Source of the DNA: Phormidesmis priestleyi BC1401
GTDB taxonomy: Bacteria > Cyanobacteriota > Cyanobacteriia > Leptolyngbyales > Leptolyngbyaceae
Assembly (NCBI RefSeq): GCF_001650195.1
Contig: NZ_LXYR01000002.1
Location: forward strand, 1 to 64,000
DNA length: 64,000 bases
Direction: 5' to 3'
Made by a program: the position numbers and the translations under genes. The notes under the pieces are model-generated. The model searched no databases and was not told the origin of the DNA. It saw only the letters and a program-made list of their open reading frames with translations. Shown piece by piece: positions 35,500 through 45,779 of the stretch. Position 1 is the stretch's first letter. Every line of letters starts with the position of its first letter.

Positions 35500-36219
35500 C
35501 TATTGCTCAAGAGCTTGACGCTGTAGCGCAAATAATTCTCGAATTCCTTTCTCAGCAAGATCCATAATTTGGTCGAGCTGCTGACGGCTAAAACTCTTTC
35601 CCTCAGCCGTTCCTTGCACTTCAATAATACCAAACGAGTCATTCATCACGATGTTGCAGTCTACATCTGCGATCACATCTTCATCATAGTTCAGATCTAA
35701 AAACGCCTGATCTTGAATTAGCCCAACTGAGGTGGCAGCCACTTGATGCACGATCGGCGATCGCAGCAGTTCCCCGCACTCTAACAACTCATGAATCGCA
35801 TCTTGAAGCGCAACAAATCCCCCTGTGATCGCAGTTGTGCGTGTCCCAGCATCTGCCTGCAAAACATCAGCGTCGATCGTAATGGTGCGTTCGCCCAAAG
35901 CTTTCATGTCGAGCGTCGATCGCAGACTTCGCCCAATCAAACGCTGAATCTCTTGAGTGCGACCCGACAGTTTGAGAAACTCTCGCGATTGGCGTTCGGG
36001 CGTGGCACCGGGCAACATTCGATATTCTGCGGTCAGCCACCCTTCCCCCTTACCAAAGAGAAATTTGGGTACTTTCGGCTCAATGCTGACGGTGCATAAA
36101 ACTTGCGTATCGCCACACTTTGCCAGCACCGATCCGGCTGCAAACTTGGTAAATTGTCGCTCAAATGAGACAGGTCGGAGTTGATCGGGTTGTCGATCGT
36201 CAGGTCGTGTCCAGGTCAT
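35500..36219 (-). CDS. rph: Ribonuclease PH
   Basis: RNase PH trims the 3' ends of tRNA precursors by phosphate-dependent exonuclease action. The frame of about 239 residues begins [19 protein letters not shown] and includes [57 protein letters not shown] and the C-terminal [13 protein letters not shown] 36219 has an AAGGTG site six bases upstream; the GTG at 36228 is less likely. It is about 110 bases downstream of rsgA on the same strand. Confidence 0.96.
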   Translation of the reverse strand: MTWTRPDDRQPDQLRPVSFERQFTKFAAGSVLAKCGDTQVLCTVSIEPKVPKFLFGKGEGWLTAEYRMLPGATPERQSREFLKLSGRTQEIQRLIGRSLRSTLDMKALGERTITIDADVLQADAGTRTTAITGGFVALQDAIHELLECGELLRSPIVHQVAATSVGLIQDQAFLDLNYDEDVIADVDCNIVMNDSFGIIEVQGTAEGKSFSRQQLDQIMDLAEKGIRELFALQRQALEQ

Positions 36220-36328
36220 GATAATCACCTTGAATCCCTGATTAGAATACCTCTCCAGCGTCTAATTTCCCATCTCTAGCACTTAATCTCTTCAGAATTT
36301 CCGCATCCAGTACCCGACGATAACTTGG

Positions 36329-37459
36329 CTAATTCCCTGAGTCGCTTTCATCTTCATCACTTTCCATCAGACGATCGATGTCATTCTTAAGTGACTGAAG
36401 CGACTGCTGCCGAGTCCGCCGTGACTCCTGCCGATACTTCTTCGTGTCTAGACGGGGTTCATACTGTGCCTCACCCTTCTTAGACTTCAGCTTCATTGCC
36501 GCGTCTGGGTCAGACTGCTGATTAAGGTGGGCTTGAAAGACGATCGCTTCTTCTAAAAAAGTCAGATAGTGTTCATAGCGCTCCCAGTTGCCGCGCACTA
36601 CACATCCCGGCTCATCGCGATGTGTGCAATCGTTAAATTGACATCTCGCCACCGCTAATCCCTGCCGAATCTCTGGGAAATAATCTGCTAAATCTTCTGG
36701 AGCGCAGTCTAAGTCAGGCTGATTAAATCCAGGAGTGTCTGCCAGCAGTCCGCTAGTTGGCAACTCAAATAGCTCAGTGTGTCTCGTGGTGTGGCGACCC
36801 TTGGCTAACTTTCCTGATACTGCCGCAGTTCGCAAATTTGCGGCTGGAATCAGTTGATTGATTAAACTCGACTTGCCAACACCAGACGGACCTGCGACGA
36901 CTGTAATCTTTTGACTGAGACGATCGCTAATTTCCGACAGACCCATTCTCTGGCGGACGCTAATAAAAAGCGGACAGTAGCCCCACTCAGCCAAACGCTC
37001 TGCCCAATGCTGCTTTTCTTCCAACGTGGCTAAGTCACTTTTGCTGAGGCACAGACAAACTTCTGAGCCTGTTGACTCTGCTTTAGTCAAAAATCGACTC
37101 AGTTGATAAGGCTCGATCGTCGGTTCTGACAGCGCAAACACTAAAAGAATCTGATCGGCATTAGCAATCGGAGGGCGATCCAACACAGAACGGCGCGGAA
37201 AAATCTCCGCGATCGCCCCACTTCCTTGAATCCAATCTGGCTCATCGACGCGAACTCGATCGCCCACCATGACGCGTTGACCGATTTTTTTCAACAGCGA
37301 TCGGCGAGTGCATAGCAGCATCGATTTTGGATGCTCCCCTTCAACCCGCACCCAATAATAATTTGCCTGAACCGCCAGAACCTTGCCCAACAATACATCT
37401 GAGGTTTGCGGAATTATTTCACTAGACACAGGGGTGAGGTCTTCTGAGTCAGCACTCAT
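36329..37459 (-). CDS. rsgA: Ribosome small-subunit-dependent GTPase A
   Basis: RsgA is a circularly permuted GTPase that assists late 30S assembly. After an OB-fold N-terminus the GTPase motifs occur in permuted order: G4 (SKSD), then G1 GPSGVGKSSLINQL, then G3 DTPG. A zinc-knuckle C-terminus follows (CQFNDCTHRDEPGC). ATG 37459 is the second of two adjacent starts (GTG-ATG). It follows tusA and dnaJ, a linkage seen in other cyanobacteria. Confidence 0.95.
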   Translation of the reverse strand: MSADSEDLTPVSSEIIPQTSDVLLGKVLAVQANYYWVRVEGEHPKSMLLCTRRSLLKKIGQRVMVGDRVRVDEPDWIQGSGAIAEIFPRRSVLDRPPIANADQILLVFALSEPTIEPYQLSRFLTKAESTGSEVCLCLSKSDLATLEEKQHWAERLAEWGYCPLFISVRQRMGLSEISDRLSQKITVVAGPSGVGKSSLINQLIPAANLRTAAVSGKLAKGRHTTRHTELFELPTSGLLADTPGFNQPDLDCAPEDLADYFPEIRQGLAVARCQFNDCTHRDEPGCVVRGNWERYEHYLTFLEEAIVFQAHLNQQSDPDAAMKLKSKKGEAQYEPRLDTKKYRQESRRTRQQSLQSLKNDIDRLMESDEDESDSGN

Positions 37460-37478
37460 CACAAAAAACCTTCCAAGA

Positions 37479-37709
37479 CTAGCACCGAACTTTCACAGCA
37501 AAGAACCCCGATCGGTCTTCGATCGCTTCAATGAGATACCCTTCCATCGTCAAGCTGTCAGGAACTTGCTCGATCGGCTCACCGGGATCGAGCCAAACTT
37601 CCAGCAAAGAACCGGGCTGCATTTGTTCAAGGCGCAGCTTGGTGCGAACGAAATTAATTGGGCAAGGGGTTCCGCGCAAATCCATCTGCACGTCAGAAGC
37701 ATTACTCAT
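37479..37709 (-). CDS. TusA-family sulfurtransferase-like protein
   Basis: A 76-residue protein with the TusA fold: [21 protein letters not shown], with the single cysteine Cys17 in a CPIN context (CPxP in canonical TusA), then [16 protein letters not shown]. TusA proteins carry persulfide sulfur to tRNA thiolation or other pathways. Its ATG overlaps the dnaJ stop (ATGA), so it is coupled to dnaJ. Confidence 0.88.
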   Translation of the reverse strand: MSNASDVQMDLRGTPCPINFVRTKLRLEQMQPGSLLEVWLDPGEPIEQVPDSLTMEGYLIEAIEDRSGFFAVKVRC

Positions 37710-38845
37710 CCGCCAAACACCTTACCGAAAAAACCTTCAATCCCACCTTTGCCGACTCGATCGCCTCGGATTTTTGCCAGTTTCTCTAGCAGTTCTCGCT
37801 CCTCAACACTGATACGAGTCGGAATATCCACCGAAATGGTAATCAAATGATCCCCACGGCTCACCGGGTTGCCCAACTTGGGCACACCGCGACTTTCTAA
37901 CGTCAGGACTGTATTAGGCTGCGTTCCAGGAGGAATCACCAGTTCCTCAGTTCCATCTACCGTATTGATCTCTAGACGACTCCCTAAGACGGCTTGTAGG
38001 TAGCTCACCTCAATCTCAGACAGAATGTTGATGCCCTCTCGCTGAAATTCAGCATCTTCGTTGATAAACAAATAGACATACAGATCGCCAGCAGGACCGT
38101 TTCGCTGTCCTGCATCTCCCTCTTGCGAAACCCGCAGGCGAGTGCCGTTATCGACCCCCGCAGGAATCGTAATTTTGAGTTTCTTGGTTTCTTGGCGCTG
38201 CCCATCGCCGCCGCAAACTTCACACTTTTCATCAACCACCTGTCCCGTTCCATTACAGGTTGGGCAAACAGAAACTTGAGTAAAGCTACCGAACGGCGTA
38301 CGCGTGGCTCGACGAACCTGACCTGCTCCAGAACACGTCGAGCAGGTGTGCGGACGGGTTCCAGGCTTTGCACCTGAACCGCTACAGTTTGTGCAGGTTT
38401 CTAAGTGGCTAATCCGAATCTCTTTTTCGCCGCCAAAAACCGCTTCTCGAAAATCTAGCTTGAGGTCTAGCCGCAGGTCATCGCCCCGAACCGGACCGCC
38501 TCGACGACGTGCAGTTTGCTGACCGCCAGGAGCGCTTCCCGAAAAGCCGCTAAAGAAGCTTTCAAAGATGTCTGCAAAGCCTCCCATATCGCCCATGTCT
38601 TGAAACCCGCCCGCACCTGCTGCCGAGCCGACTCCTGCCTCACCAAAGCGATCGTATCGAGCACGGGTTTCTGGTTCTGAAAGCACCTCATAAGCCAGAT
38701 TAATTTCTTTAAACCGCTCTTCGGCTCCCGTCTCGCTATTGACATCGGGATGATATTTTCGCGCTAAACGACGATAGGCTTGCTTAATTTCTTCTTTGTC
38801 TGCTTCGCGAGCGACACCTAGAATTTCATAATAGTCACGAGCCAT
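37706..38845 (-). CDS. dnaJ: Chaperone DnaJ
   Basis: A type I J-protein of 379 residues that delivers clients to DnaK and stimulates its ATPase. It has a J domain with HPD (KYHPDVNSE), a Gly/Phe-rich linker ([12 protein letters not shown]), four zinc motifs ([32 protein letters not shown]) and C-terminal client-binding domains. It lies downstream of dnaK, with its own upstream region containing two AAATCTAGC direct repeats. Confidence 0.97.
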   Translation of the reverse strand: MARDYYEILGVAREADKEEIKQAYRRLARKYHPDVNSETGAEERFKEINLAYEVLSEPETRARYDRFGEAGVGSAAGAGGFQDMGDMGGFADIFESFFSGFSGSAPGGQQTARRRGGPVRGDDLRLDLKLDFREAVFGGEKEIRISHLETCTNCSGSGAKPGTRPHTCSTCSGAGQVRRATRTPFGSFTQVSVCPTCNGTGQVVDEKCEVCGGDGQRQETKKLKITIPAGVDNGTRLRVSQEGDAGQRNGPAGDLYVYLFINEDAEFQREGINILSEIEVSYLQAVLGSRLEINTVDGTEELVIPPGTQPNTVLTLESRGVPKLGNPVSRGDHLITISVDIPTRISVEERELLEKLAKIRGDRVGKGGIEGFFGKVFGG

Positions 38846-38934
38846 AGAACGCTGTGTCAGGGGTAGAGGGGCTAGGTTCTCAGACTTCTCATAGACCGCG
38901 ATTTCGGCTGAGTCAAAACTACGGCTTCAGACCT

Positions 38935-38963
38935 AAATCTAGCATTTATATAAGAAATCTAGC
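38935..38963 (-). promoter_or_regulatory. Direct repeats flanking a possible -10 box upstream of dnaJ
   Basis: AAATCTAGC occurs at 38935-38943 and again at 38955-38963, 20 bases apart. On the minus (coding) strand the bases between read CTTATATAAAT, a plausible -10 region, about 100 bases before the dnaJ ATG. It suggests a separately controlled dnaJ promoter. No CIRCE element is seen. Confidence 0.4.
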
Positions 38964-39006
38964 GAACGGATGCGATCAGGAGCCTTGGCGAACTGCAAAA
39001 ACTCTG

Positions 39007-39026
39007 AGCGGATATTTTAATCCGCT
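39007..39026 (-). terminator. Possible weak terminator between dnaK and dnaJ
   Basis: AGCGGAT/ATCCGCT is a 7-bp perfect stem with a six-base loop, just after the dnaK stop. On the minus strand it is followed by CAGAGTTTTTG, a short T tract at a distance. It could attenuate dnaK transcripts before dnaJ. Confidence 0.4.
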
Positions 39027-39029
39027 TGC

Positions 39030-41018
39030 TTAATCCACTGCTTCATAATCAGCAGTGATCGTAGCATCATTCTCAAAATTTGCTGGCATAGTTGCATCGT
39101 TGTCGAAATCGAAATCACTGTTGGGAGAAGGCTTTTTAGAAGCCCCATTGCTTGACGGTTCACCGGAGTCTTCGCGGTCTTGGTTTAGACCCCCATAAAC
39201 AGCCGCCCCGATCGCAAACAAAATTTGTTGCAGCGCGTCTACTTTCTGAGTCAGATCCTCAATGCTGATTTTTGGGTTCGCGATCGCGTTCTTGAGTTCA
39301 TCAACTTTTTCGTTTGCCTGCTCTTTGAGGCTGTCGCTGATAAATTCGCCATTGTCTCGCATCGTCGATTCATAGCTGGCAAACAAGCCGTCCGCTTTGT
39401 TTCTCAGCTCGACGCGGTATTTCCGCCGAGTATCTTCTTCGGCAAAGACTTCTGCCTCTTGTTTCATCCGCTCGATTTCGCTGCCGCTCAAGCCGCCTGT
39501 ATTGGAAATCTCAATACTCTGTTCGCGATTCGTCCCTTTGTCGCGGGCAGAGACTTTGAGAATCCCGTTGGCATCAATATCGAATGCCACTTCAACCTGA
39601 GGGACTCCTCGCGGGGCTGGCGGAATTCCGGTTAGCTGAAATTTACCGAGACTCTTATTGTCTTTTGCCATTGCCCGTTCACCTTGAAGGACGTGAATCT
39701 CAACAGAGGTCTGCCCGTCAGTAGCTGTGGAGAAAACTTGAGTTTTGCTCGTTGGAATCGTAGTGTTGCGCTCAATGACTCTGGTAAAGACTTCCCCTAA
39801 GGTTTCGATCCCCAAAGAGAGCGGTGCTACATCAAGCAGCAATAAGTCTTGCACTTCTCCACCCAAGACTCCTGCTTGAATAGCTGCCCCTAGCGCCACC
39901 GCTTCATCTGGGTTGACAGAACGATCGGGCGCTTTCCCGTTAAAAAACTTGCGCAGCGCATCTTGAACTGATGGGACGCGAGTAGAGCCGCCGACTAGGA
40001 TAATACGATCGATGCCATCAATGGTCAGTTCTGCATCTTTGAGTGCCTGTTCCATCGGCTCGATCGTGCTTTGAATCAGGGCACTGGCGAGTTCTTCAAA
40101 CTTGGCACGCGTCAGCTCCATCTCTAGATGCTTGGGACCCGTGTCATCGGCGGTAATAAACGGCAGGTTAATCGTCGTATTGAGCGTACCAGAAAGCTCA
40201 ATTTTGGCTTTTTCTGCTGCCTCTCGCAGCCTTTGCAGCGCCATTTTGTCAATGGACAGGTCAATGGTTTCTTGCTGCCGAAATGCTTTCATCATCCACT
40301 GAACAATGCAGTCGTCAAAGTCATCGCCGCCGAGATGGTTATTTCCGGAGGTTGACTTGACTTCAAATACCCCGTCTCCTAGCTGAAGGATTGACACGTC
40401 GAATGTGCCGCCTCCCAAGTCAAAGACTAGAACGCATTGTTCTTGATCCGGTCGATCTAATCCATAGGCAAGGGCAGCAGCCGTCGGCTCGTTGATAATT
40501 CGCAAAACTTCAAGTCCAGCGATCGTCCCTGCGTCTTTGGTCGCTTGCCGTTGAGCATCACTAAAGTAAGCAGGGACAGTAATTACCGCCTGCGTCACTG
40601 CCTCCCCTAGATAGTTCTCGGCATCTTGCTTCAGCTTTTGAAGAATGATCGCTGAGATCTCTTGCGGCGTATAGTTGCGCTCTCGCGGCGGAGTGTAGTT
40701 GCGCTCTTGGATTTGCACATCAACCGTATTGTCTTTACCCTTGGCGCAGTTATAAGGAACGCGAGAGCGCTCTGTCTGGGTGTCATCCCAACGGCGACCG
40801 ATAAAGCGTTTGATGCTGAAGATCGTATTTTCAGCATTTGTGACAGATTGACGTTTGGCTAGTTGCCCCACTAGACGATCGCCCGCCTTGCCAAAGCCAA
40901 CCATGCTGGGGGTCGTTCTTCCACCCTCAGAGTTAGAAATGACAACAGGCTGACCGCCTTCTAAGACAGCGACGCAACTGTTTGTCGTGCCTAAGTCGAT
41001 ACCAATGACTTTTCCCAT
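39030..41018 (-). CDS. dnaK: Chaperone DnaK (DnaK2 type)
   Basis: A 662-residue Hsp70 with N-terminal ATPase ([42 protein letters not shown]), substrate-binding domain and lid, ending in an acidic tail (TADYEAVD), as in cyanobacterial DnaK2. It folds proteins with GrpE and DnaJ encoded alongside. An oddity: at about residue 108-120 the strand normally reading RNYTPQEIS is duplicated, giving [15 protein letters not shown]. It has a 250-base gap upstream to grpE, so it may have its own promoter. Confidence 0.97.
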   Translation of the reverse strand: MGKVIGIDLGTTNSCVAVLEGGQPVVISNSEGGRTTPSMVGFGKAGDRLVGQLAKRQSVTNAENTIFSIKRFIGRRWDDTQTERSRVPYNCAKGKDNTVDVQIQERNYTPPRERNYTPQEISAIILQKLKQDAENYLGEAVTQAVITVPAYFSDAQRQATKDAGTIAGLEVLRIINEPTAAALAYGLDRPDQEQCVLVFDLGGGTFDVSILQLGDGVFEVKSTSGNNHLGGDDFDDCIVQWMMKAFRQQETIDLSIDKMALQRLREAAEKAKIELSGTLNTTINLPFITADDTGPKHLEMELTRAKFEELASALIQSTIEPMEQALKDAELTIDGIDRIILVGGSTRVPSVQDALRKFFNGKAPDRSVNPDEAVALGAAIQAGVLGGEVQDLLLLDVAPLSLGIETLGEVFTRVIERNTTIPTSKTQVFSTATDGQTSVEIHVLQGERAMAKDNKSLGKFQLTGIPPAPRGVPQVEVAFDIDANGILKVSARDKGTNREQSIEISNTGGLSGSEIERMKQEAEVFAEEDTRRKYRVELRNKADGLFASYESTMRDNGEFISDSLKEQANEKVDELKNAIANPKISIEDLTQKVDALQQILFAIGAAVYGGLNQDREDSGEPSSNGASKKPSPNSDFDFDNDATMPANFENDATITADYEAVD
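40663..40710 (-). repeat. 24-bp in-frame tandem duplication inside dnaK
   Basis: The codons for ERNYTP occur twice, eight codons apart, with two silent differences. The result is an 8-residue insertion in the ATPase domain, just before [12 protein letters not shown]. It keeps the reading frame. Confidence 0.8.
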
Positions 41019-41272
41019 AGCTAGCGCTGATAAGATTATGCGAGATGAATGCAGATCTGATAGATTGATGCAGCCAATGCGTGGAATTTGCGTAGTGATC
41101 TACGAAAGTATTCACCCGTTCAGTTGCTTGATCCGAATGATTCCCTATCTCAAAATGTTTGTAACGTTCTCGCCGCAAATCAAATAAACTGCAAGCCCTG
41201 GTGGAATTGATTTTGAGCGTAGCACGGGCTTTCATTCAGCAGCAATAAATCTACAATCTCTTGACGTGGGGA

Positions 41273-41971
41273 TCATTCAGCCGTTTCTAACGATGTAGAC
41301 TCTGCCCCCTCTTCTGGTGGTGCTGCAACTTTGACCATAGCGTGTCTTAAAACGCGATCGCCCAACATATATCCCCGCACAAGTTCTTCGACCACCGTAC
41401 CTTCTGGATGTTCGTTAGTGGCTTCCCTCATGACCGCTTCATGAAGATTAGGATCAAACTCTTTCCCTTCTGATCGCATCGGAGCCACTCCAACTCGCTT
41501 CAGACAATCAACCAGTTGTTTGTAAACACTCTGATAGCTTTTGTGAATGTTCATTTCCCCATCGGTTTGGGGTTTGATCTGCGATCGTGCCCGCTCAAAG
41601 TTGTCAACCACGGGCAGCAGCTCGTTGATCGTCGAGCACTTAATTTGCTGCTCTAAGTCTTCTTTCTCTTTCTGAGTTCGTCTACGAAAATTCTCGAAAT
41701 CTGCCGCAATTCTCACATATTGGTTGTTGCGGTCTTCTACTTGCGCTTTAAGAACCTCTAGTTCTCGCTCCTTTGCGGCAAAGGTTGCCCGGAGGTCCAT
41801 GAAGGCGGCTTCATAATCGGTGTCGTCTTCCACCGTAGTTTTAGGCAGAGCACCTTCGACTCCTAGCTCTATCTCAGAACCTTGAGCAGTCGTCTCAGGG
41901 TCTGACACGGGTACCCCTTCAGAAGAGGTTGCTGAGGCTTGAGTTTCTTCTAGCTGATTTTCTTCAGTCAT
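41273..41971 (-). CDS. grpE: Nucleotide exchange factor GrpE
   Basis: A 232-residue DnaK co-chaperone that releases ADP. The N-terminal ~75 residues are acidic and probably disordered; a long helix follows ([31 protein letters not shown]), then the C-terminal beta domain ([46 protein letters not shown], in part). It heads the minus-strand chaperone cluster and is divergent from pilB. Confidence 0.96.
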   Translation of the reverse strand: MTEENQLEETQASATSSEGVPVSDPETTAQGSEIELGVEGALPKTTVEDDTDYEAAFMDLRATFAAKERELEVLKAQVEDRNNQYVRIAADFENFRRRTQKEKEDLEQQIKCSTINELLPVVDNFERARSQIKPQTDGEMNIHKSYQSVYKQLVDCLKRVGVAPMRSEGKEFDPNLHEAVMREATNEHPEGTVVEELVRGYMLGDRVLRHAMVKVAAPPEEGAESTSLETAE

Positions 41972-42435
41972 TGTGCGCTTATCCCCATTTTCAACGATCG
42001 CCTTGGCTAAGGCTTCTTCCTTCCATCCTATCTAATCGGCTCCAGGATGCTAGGTTTCTGCGACCTGCCAAACGTAAAGCATCATATCCTGATGAGAGCA
42101 TCTTGACCGAATTTCACCAGAAGAAATAGACAGGTTAGCTAAGGCTGAGTTTGAGGGATGTGAAGACTCAAAAAAGATTATCTAAAGATAGTCGCAAAAA
42201 ACTCTGCCGCGAGCCATCTACACCAGCTATCATCGGTACCAGCTTCTGTATTTCGATCGTTCCCTGTTAGAGTTGCCGCTACTGTAGGTTTCACCGAGTT
42301 GACATCAAATGTTTCTAGGCATAGATGAAGCGTTTGAATCAACGGCACGCACCGAGATCGTCCTGATGAAATGCGTAATGCGTCTTTCTTAAGTCTTTTG
42401 GGAATCTTTTATAAGGGGATCTTCATTCATCAGCT
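41972..42435. other. 464-bp divergent intergenic region, grpE and pilB
   Basis: No gene or RNA is recognised. It must hold the promoters of both operons. A TTGACA hexamer (42299-42304) with an imperfect CATAGAT/TAGATG -10 region lies about 110 bases before pilB. Just before the pilB ATG there is a TATAAGGGGATC segment (about 42409-42420) that could be an alternative -10 box and ribosome site. Confidence 0.5.
42299..42327 (+). promoter_or_regulatory. Candidate promoter of the pilB operon
   Basis: A perfect -35 hexamer TTGACA is followed after 17 bases by TAGATG, a weak -10 match. Position and orientation fit pilB transcription. The -10 element is poor, so the call is tentative. Confidence 0.3.
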
Positions 42436-44436
42436 ATGACTAACTCTTCTTCTCAGCGCCGCGCTTTAATTGTCCAAAATCATTTTTCTCCGTTTGGAAA
42501 CAAGCTGATTCAGTCTGGCTTTGTCGATAACGAGCAGTTAAGCCAAGCACTGGCTGAGAGCCGCAGATCAGGCGAATCTCTAGCGACTGCCTTAGAGAGA
42601 ATCAAGGGGCTGCCGCTGCCGCCAGATCTCCTTCGTCAATATAAGAAGCAGCAACTGTTTGAACTGAAGATTCTTTATGGGGTAGAGTCACTCGACCCAG
42701 AAATTAGCCAAATCTCAGCAAATCAAATGAGTCAACTGATTGAGACGTTGATTCCGATTGAGACCTGTAAGCTCTATAAGTTGTTACCGCTTGCCCAAAG
42801 CGACGCACAACCGCCTTTCGTTCTAGTGGCGATGGTTGACCCCGATAACCTGGCTGCCCAAGACGATTTGAACCGAATCTTGCGCCCGAAAGGCTTGAGC
42901 CTCCAGCGATTGGTCATCACATTAGAAGACTATCAGCGCTTGATGTCACAACACCGTGACAACGCGTTAGAACTCCAGAAGCAGGTAGAGCAACAGTCGA
43001 AAGTCGATGTCAAGTCTGAACTTGAAGGGCTAGAGTCTTTGGGAGAAAGTCTCGACGATGACGCTTCTGAAGTCGATCTTGATGCCTCTGATGCAGAAGC
43101 TGCACCCATCATTGCTCTGGTCAACAAAATCTTGATCAAAGCGCTGCAAATGGGCGTGTCAGATATTCACGTTGAGCCACAGGAAGAAGTGCTGCGAGTC
43201 CGCTTTCGGAAAGATGGCGTGCTGCAAGAAGCGTTTGATGCCCCCTTTCCCAAGAAGGTCATTCCAGCCGTCACAGCCCGCTTCAAAATTATTGCGCTAC
43301 TAGATATTGCAGAGCGACGAGTTCCTCAAGATGGTCGAATTCGCCGCATTTACGACGGTCGTAAGGTGGATTTCCGAGTCAGTACGCTTCCGAGTCGCTA
43401 CGGCGAAAAAGTTGTTCTACGGATTCTCGATAATGCTGTAACGCAGTTGGGGTTAAATAAGCTGATTACTGATCAAGTCTCCCTCGAAACTGTTCAAGAG
43501 ATGGTCAGCCGTCCTTTTGGGTTGCTTCTAGTGACGGGTCCAACAGGCTCTGGCAAAACCACTACTCTTTATTCTGCCTTGGCTGAACGGAACGATCCGG
43601 GTGTAAATATCAGTACAGTAGAAGACCCGATCGAGTATTCGCTCCCCGGTTTGACTCAGGTTCAGGTTCTCCGTGAAAAAGGAATGGACTTTGCAGCCGT
43701 CCTCCGAGCCTTTTTGCGGCAAGATCCCGATGTAATTCTTGTGGGTGAAACCCGTGACCGCGAAACGGCGAAGACCGCGATCGAGGCTGCCTTAACCGGA
43801 CACCTGGTTTTAACCACTCTGCACACCAATGACGCGGCAGGCGCGATCGCCCGACTCGATGAAATGGGGGTTGAACCCTTTATGATCTCAGGTGCGCTGC
43901 TGGGTGTCGTCGCACAACGTCTCGTCCGGCGCGTGTGCGATGAGTGTCGCCAGCCCTACACGCCAACCACAGAGGAACTGGCGCGATTTGGCTTATCGAG
44001 TTCTGGCGATTCTCAATTGACGCTGTTTAGAGCCAACACGCTGCAACTCCAAGAGATTCAGCAAGCACGAGCTAGCGGAACCTTGTGTCAGAAGTGCGGC
44101 GGCGGCGGCTATAAAGGGCGCTTGGGAGTCTATGAGGTCATGAAAGTCACCGAACGAATTCAAGCCTTGATCACCGAAGGGGCACCCACCGAACGGATCA
44201 AAGAAACCGCCGTTGAAGAAGGAATGCAGACGTTACTTGCCTACAGCTTGAACTTGGTGCGTACTGGTCTGACGACCTTTGAGGAAATCGAGCGAGTCAC
44301 CTTTACAGATACTGGACTGGAGGCAGAACTTCGGGCTAAACGCAAGAGTTCGCTGACCTGCCGATGCTGTGGGGCAGAGATGCAGCAAGAGTGGTTAGAT
44401 TGCTCTTACTGCACGACCTCACGATTTCAGGAATAA
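42436..44436 (+). CDS. pilB: Type IV pilus extension ATPase PilB
   Basis: PilB hydrolyses ATP to drive pilin assembly at the inner membrane. In 666 residues it has an N-terminal MshEN-like domain (FGNKLIQSGFVDNEQLSQAL), a secretion ATPase core with Walker A GPTGSGKTTTLYS, Walker B VILVGETRDRETA and His box TTLHTNDAAG, then a zinc-binding CDEC...CQKCGGGGYKG loop. A further C-terminal CRCCGAEM...CSYC zinc ribbon is added after the usual end. MshEN domains can bind c-di-GMP in other species. First gene of pilB-pilT-pilC. Confidence 0.96.
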   Translation: MTNSSSQRRALIVQNHFSPFGNKLIQSGFVDNEQLSQALAESRRSGESLATALERIKGLPLPPDLLRQYKKQQLFELKILYGVESLDPEISQISANQMSQLIETLIPIETCKLYKLLPLAQSDAQPPFVLVAMVDPDNLAAQDDLNRILRPKGLSLQRLVITLEDYQRLMSQHRDNALELQKQVEQQSKVDVKSELEGLESLGESLDDDASEVDLDASDAEAAPIIALVNKILIKALQMGVSDIHVEPQEEVLRVRFRKDGVLQEAFDAPFPKKVIPAVTARFKIIALLDIAERRVPQDGRIRRIYDGRKVDFRVSTLPSRYGEKVVLRILDNAVTQLGLNKLITDQVSLETVQEMVSRPFGLLLVTGPTGSGKTTTLYSALAERNDPGVNISTVEDPIEYSLPGLTQVQVLREKGMDFAAVLRAFLRQDPDVILVGETRDRETAKTAIEAALTGHLVLTTLHTNDAAGAIARLDEMGVEPFMISGALLGVVAQRLVRRVCDECRQPYTPTTEELARFGLSSSGDSQLTLFRANTLQLQEIQQARASGTLCQKCGGGGYKGRLGVYEVMKVTERIQALITEGAPTERIKETAVEEGMQTLLAYSLNLVRTGLTTFEEIERVTFTDTGLEAELRAKRKSSLTCRCCGAEMQQEWLDCSYCTTSRFQE

Positions 44437-44552
44437 GTGACTAGCCGATCGCGATTCACAGATTCTGTGATGGCACGGAGGCGATCGCTGGGTAGACTAA
44501 ATTCCAAAAACTGACTTAAAAACCCATCCCCAAGTACCAAGGAGCAAACCGC

Positions 44553-45650
44553 ATGGAGTTGATGATTGAAGACCTGATGGAGCAACTGATCGAGATGGGA
44601 GGGTCTGACTTGCACCTAACCGCTGGGTTGCCGCCCTATTTCCGGATCAGTGGACACCTCCAGCCCATTGGCGATCAGGTGCTCAATGCTGAAGAATGTC
44701 AGCGCCTCATCTTCAGCATGTTGAATAACACTCAGCGCAAGAACCTAGAGCAAAACTGGGAGCTAGACTGCTCCTACGGGGTGCGAGGTCTGGCACGCTT
44801 TCGGGTCAACGTCTATAAAGATCGGGGCACCTATGCAGCCTGTTTGCGGGCACTGAGTTCTAAAATCCCCAACTTTGAAAAACTTGGACTTCCCGATGTC
44901 GTGCGAGAAATGTCAGAAAAGCCTAGAGGCTTGATTTTGGTCACGGGTCCGACGGGTTCTGGTAAGACGACGACGCTTGCCGCGATGGTCGATTTGATCA
45001 ACCGCACACGAGCCGAGCATATTCTAACCATTGAAGACCCGATCGAGTTTGTCTACGAGCCTGTTAAGAGCTTGGTTCACCAACGTCAACTCGGTGAAGA
45101 TACTAAAAGCTTTGCGAATGCGCTCAAGGCAGCTTTGCGGGAAGATCCTGATATTATCCTCGTGGGTGAGATGCGTGACTTAGAGACCATTTCGCTTGCC
45201 ATCTCTGCGGCTGAAACAGGTCACTTGGTCTTTGGAACTCTACACACCAGCTCGGCTTCTCAGACGGTCGATCGAATGATTGATGTGTTCCCGGCTGAAC
45301 GTCAAACCCAAGTCAGAGTGCAGCTATCTAACTCTCTGGTGGCGGTGTTTAGTCAAACATTGGTGCCCAAGAAAAGTCCTAAACCTGGCGAATACGGTCG
45401 AATCATGGCGCAAGAACTCATGGTCATTACTCCTGCAATCTCTAACCTGATTCGAGAAGGCAAAACTGCTCAAATCTATTCTGCGATTCAGACCGGAGGA
45501 AAACTAGGAATGCAAACGCTAGAAAAGGTGCTGGCGGATCTGTATAAAGCTGGGCAGATTACTTTTGAAGCAGCAATGTCCAAAACCTCACGACCAGACG
45601 AGCTTCAAAGACTTATTGGGGGAACGCCCGCTGTCGCAGGTAAACGTTAA
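44553..45650 (+). CDS. pilT: Type IV pilus retraction ATPase PilT
   Basis: PilT powers pilus disassembly and hence twitching. The 365 residues include the N-terminal GGSDLHLTAGLPP segment, Walker A GPTGSGKTTTLAAM, Walker B IILVGEMRDLETI, His box TLHTSSASQTVDRMID and the family motif PAISNLIREGK (canonically AIRNLIRE). It lies 116 bases after pilB, in the same operon. Confidence 0.97.
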   Translation: MELMIEDLMEQLIEMGGSDLHLTAGLPPYFRISGHLQPIGDQVLNAEECQRLIFSMLNNTQRKNLEQNWELDCSYGVRGLARFRVNVYKDRGTYAACLRALSSKIPNFEKLGLPDVVREMSEKPRGLILVTGPTGSGKTTTLAAMVDLINRTRAEHILTIEDPIEFVYEPVKSLVHQRQLGEDTKSFANALKAALREDPDIILVGEMRDLETISLAISAAETGHLVFGTLHTSSASQTVDRMIDVFPAERQTQVRVQLSNSLVAVFSQTLVPKKSPKPGEYGRIMAQELMVITPAISNLIREGKTAQIYSAIQTGGKLGMQTLEKVLADLYKAGQITFEAAMSKTSRPDELQRLIGGTPAVAGKR

Positions 45651-45779
45651 AGACGTTCTGTTTGTCGGCTTTTCTCATCGCCAGTGCACGAGGCTGAAGT
45701 CATCTTGACTCATGACCACGCCAAAACCTGGCTTACAGTTTGCAAATCAGCGCTTCACTCTTCATTTAGATTCCGAGCT

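Noticed and set aside
41972-42435. Search for a CIRCE (HrcA) operator upstream of grpE
   Set aside because: No TTAGCACTC inverted repeat was found.
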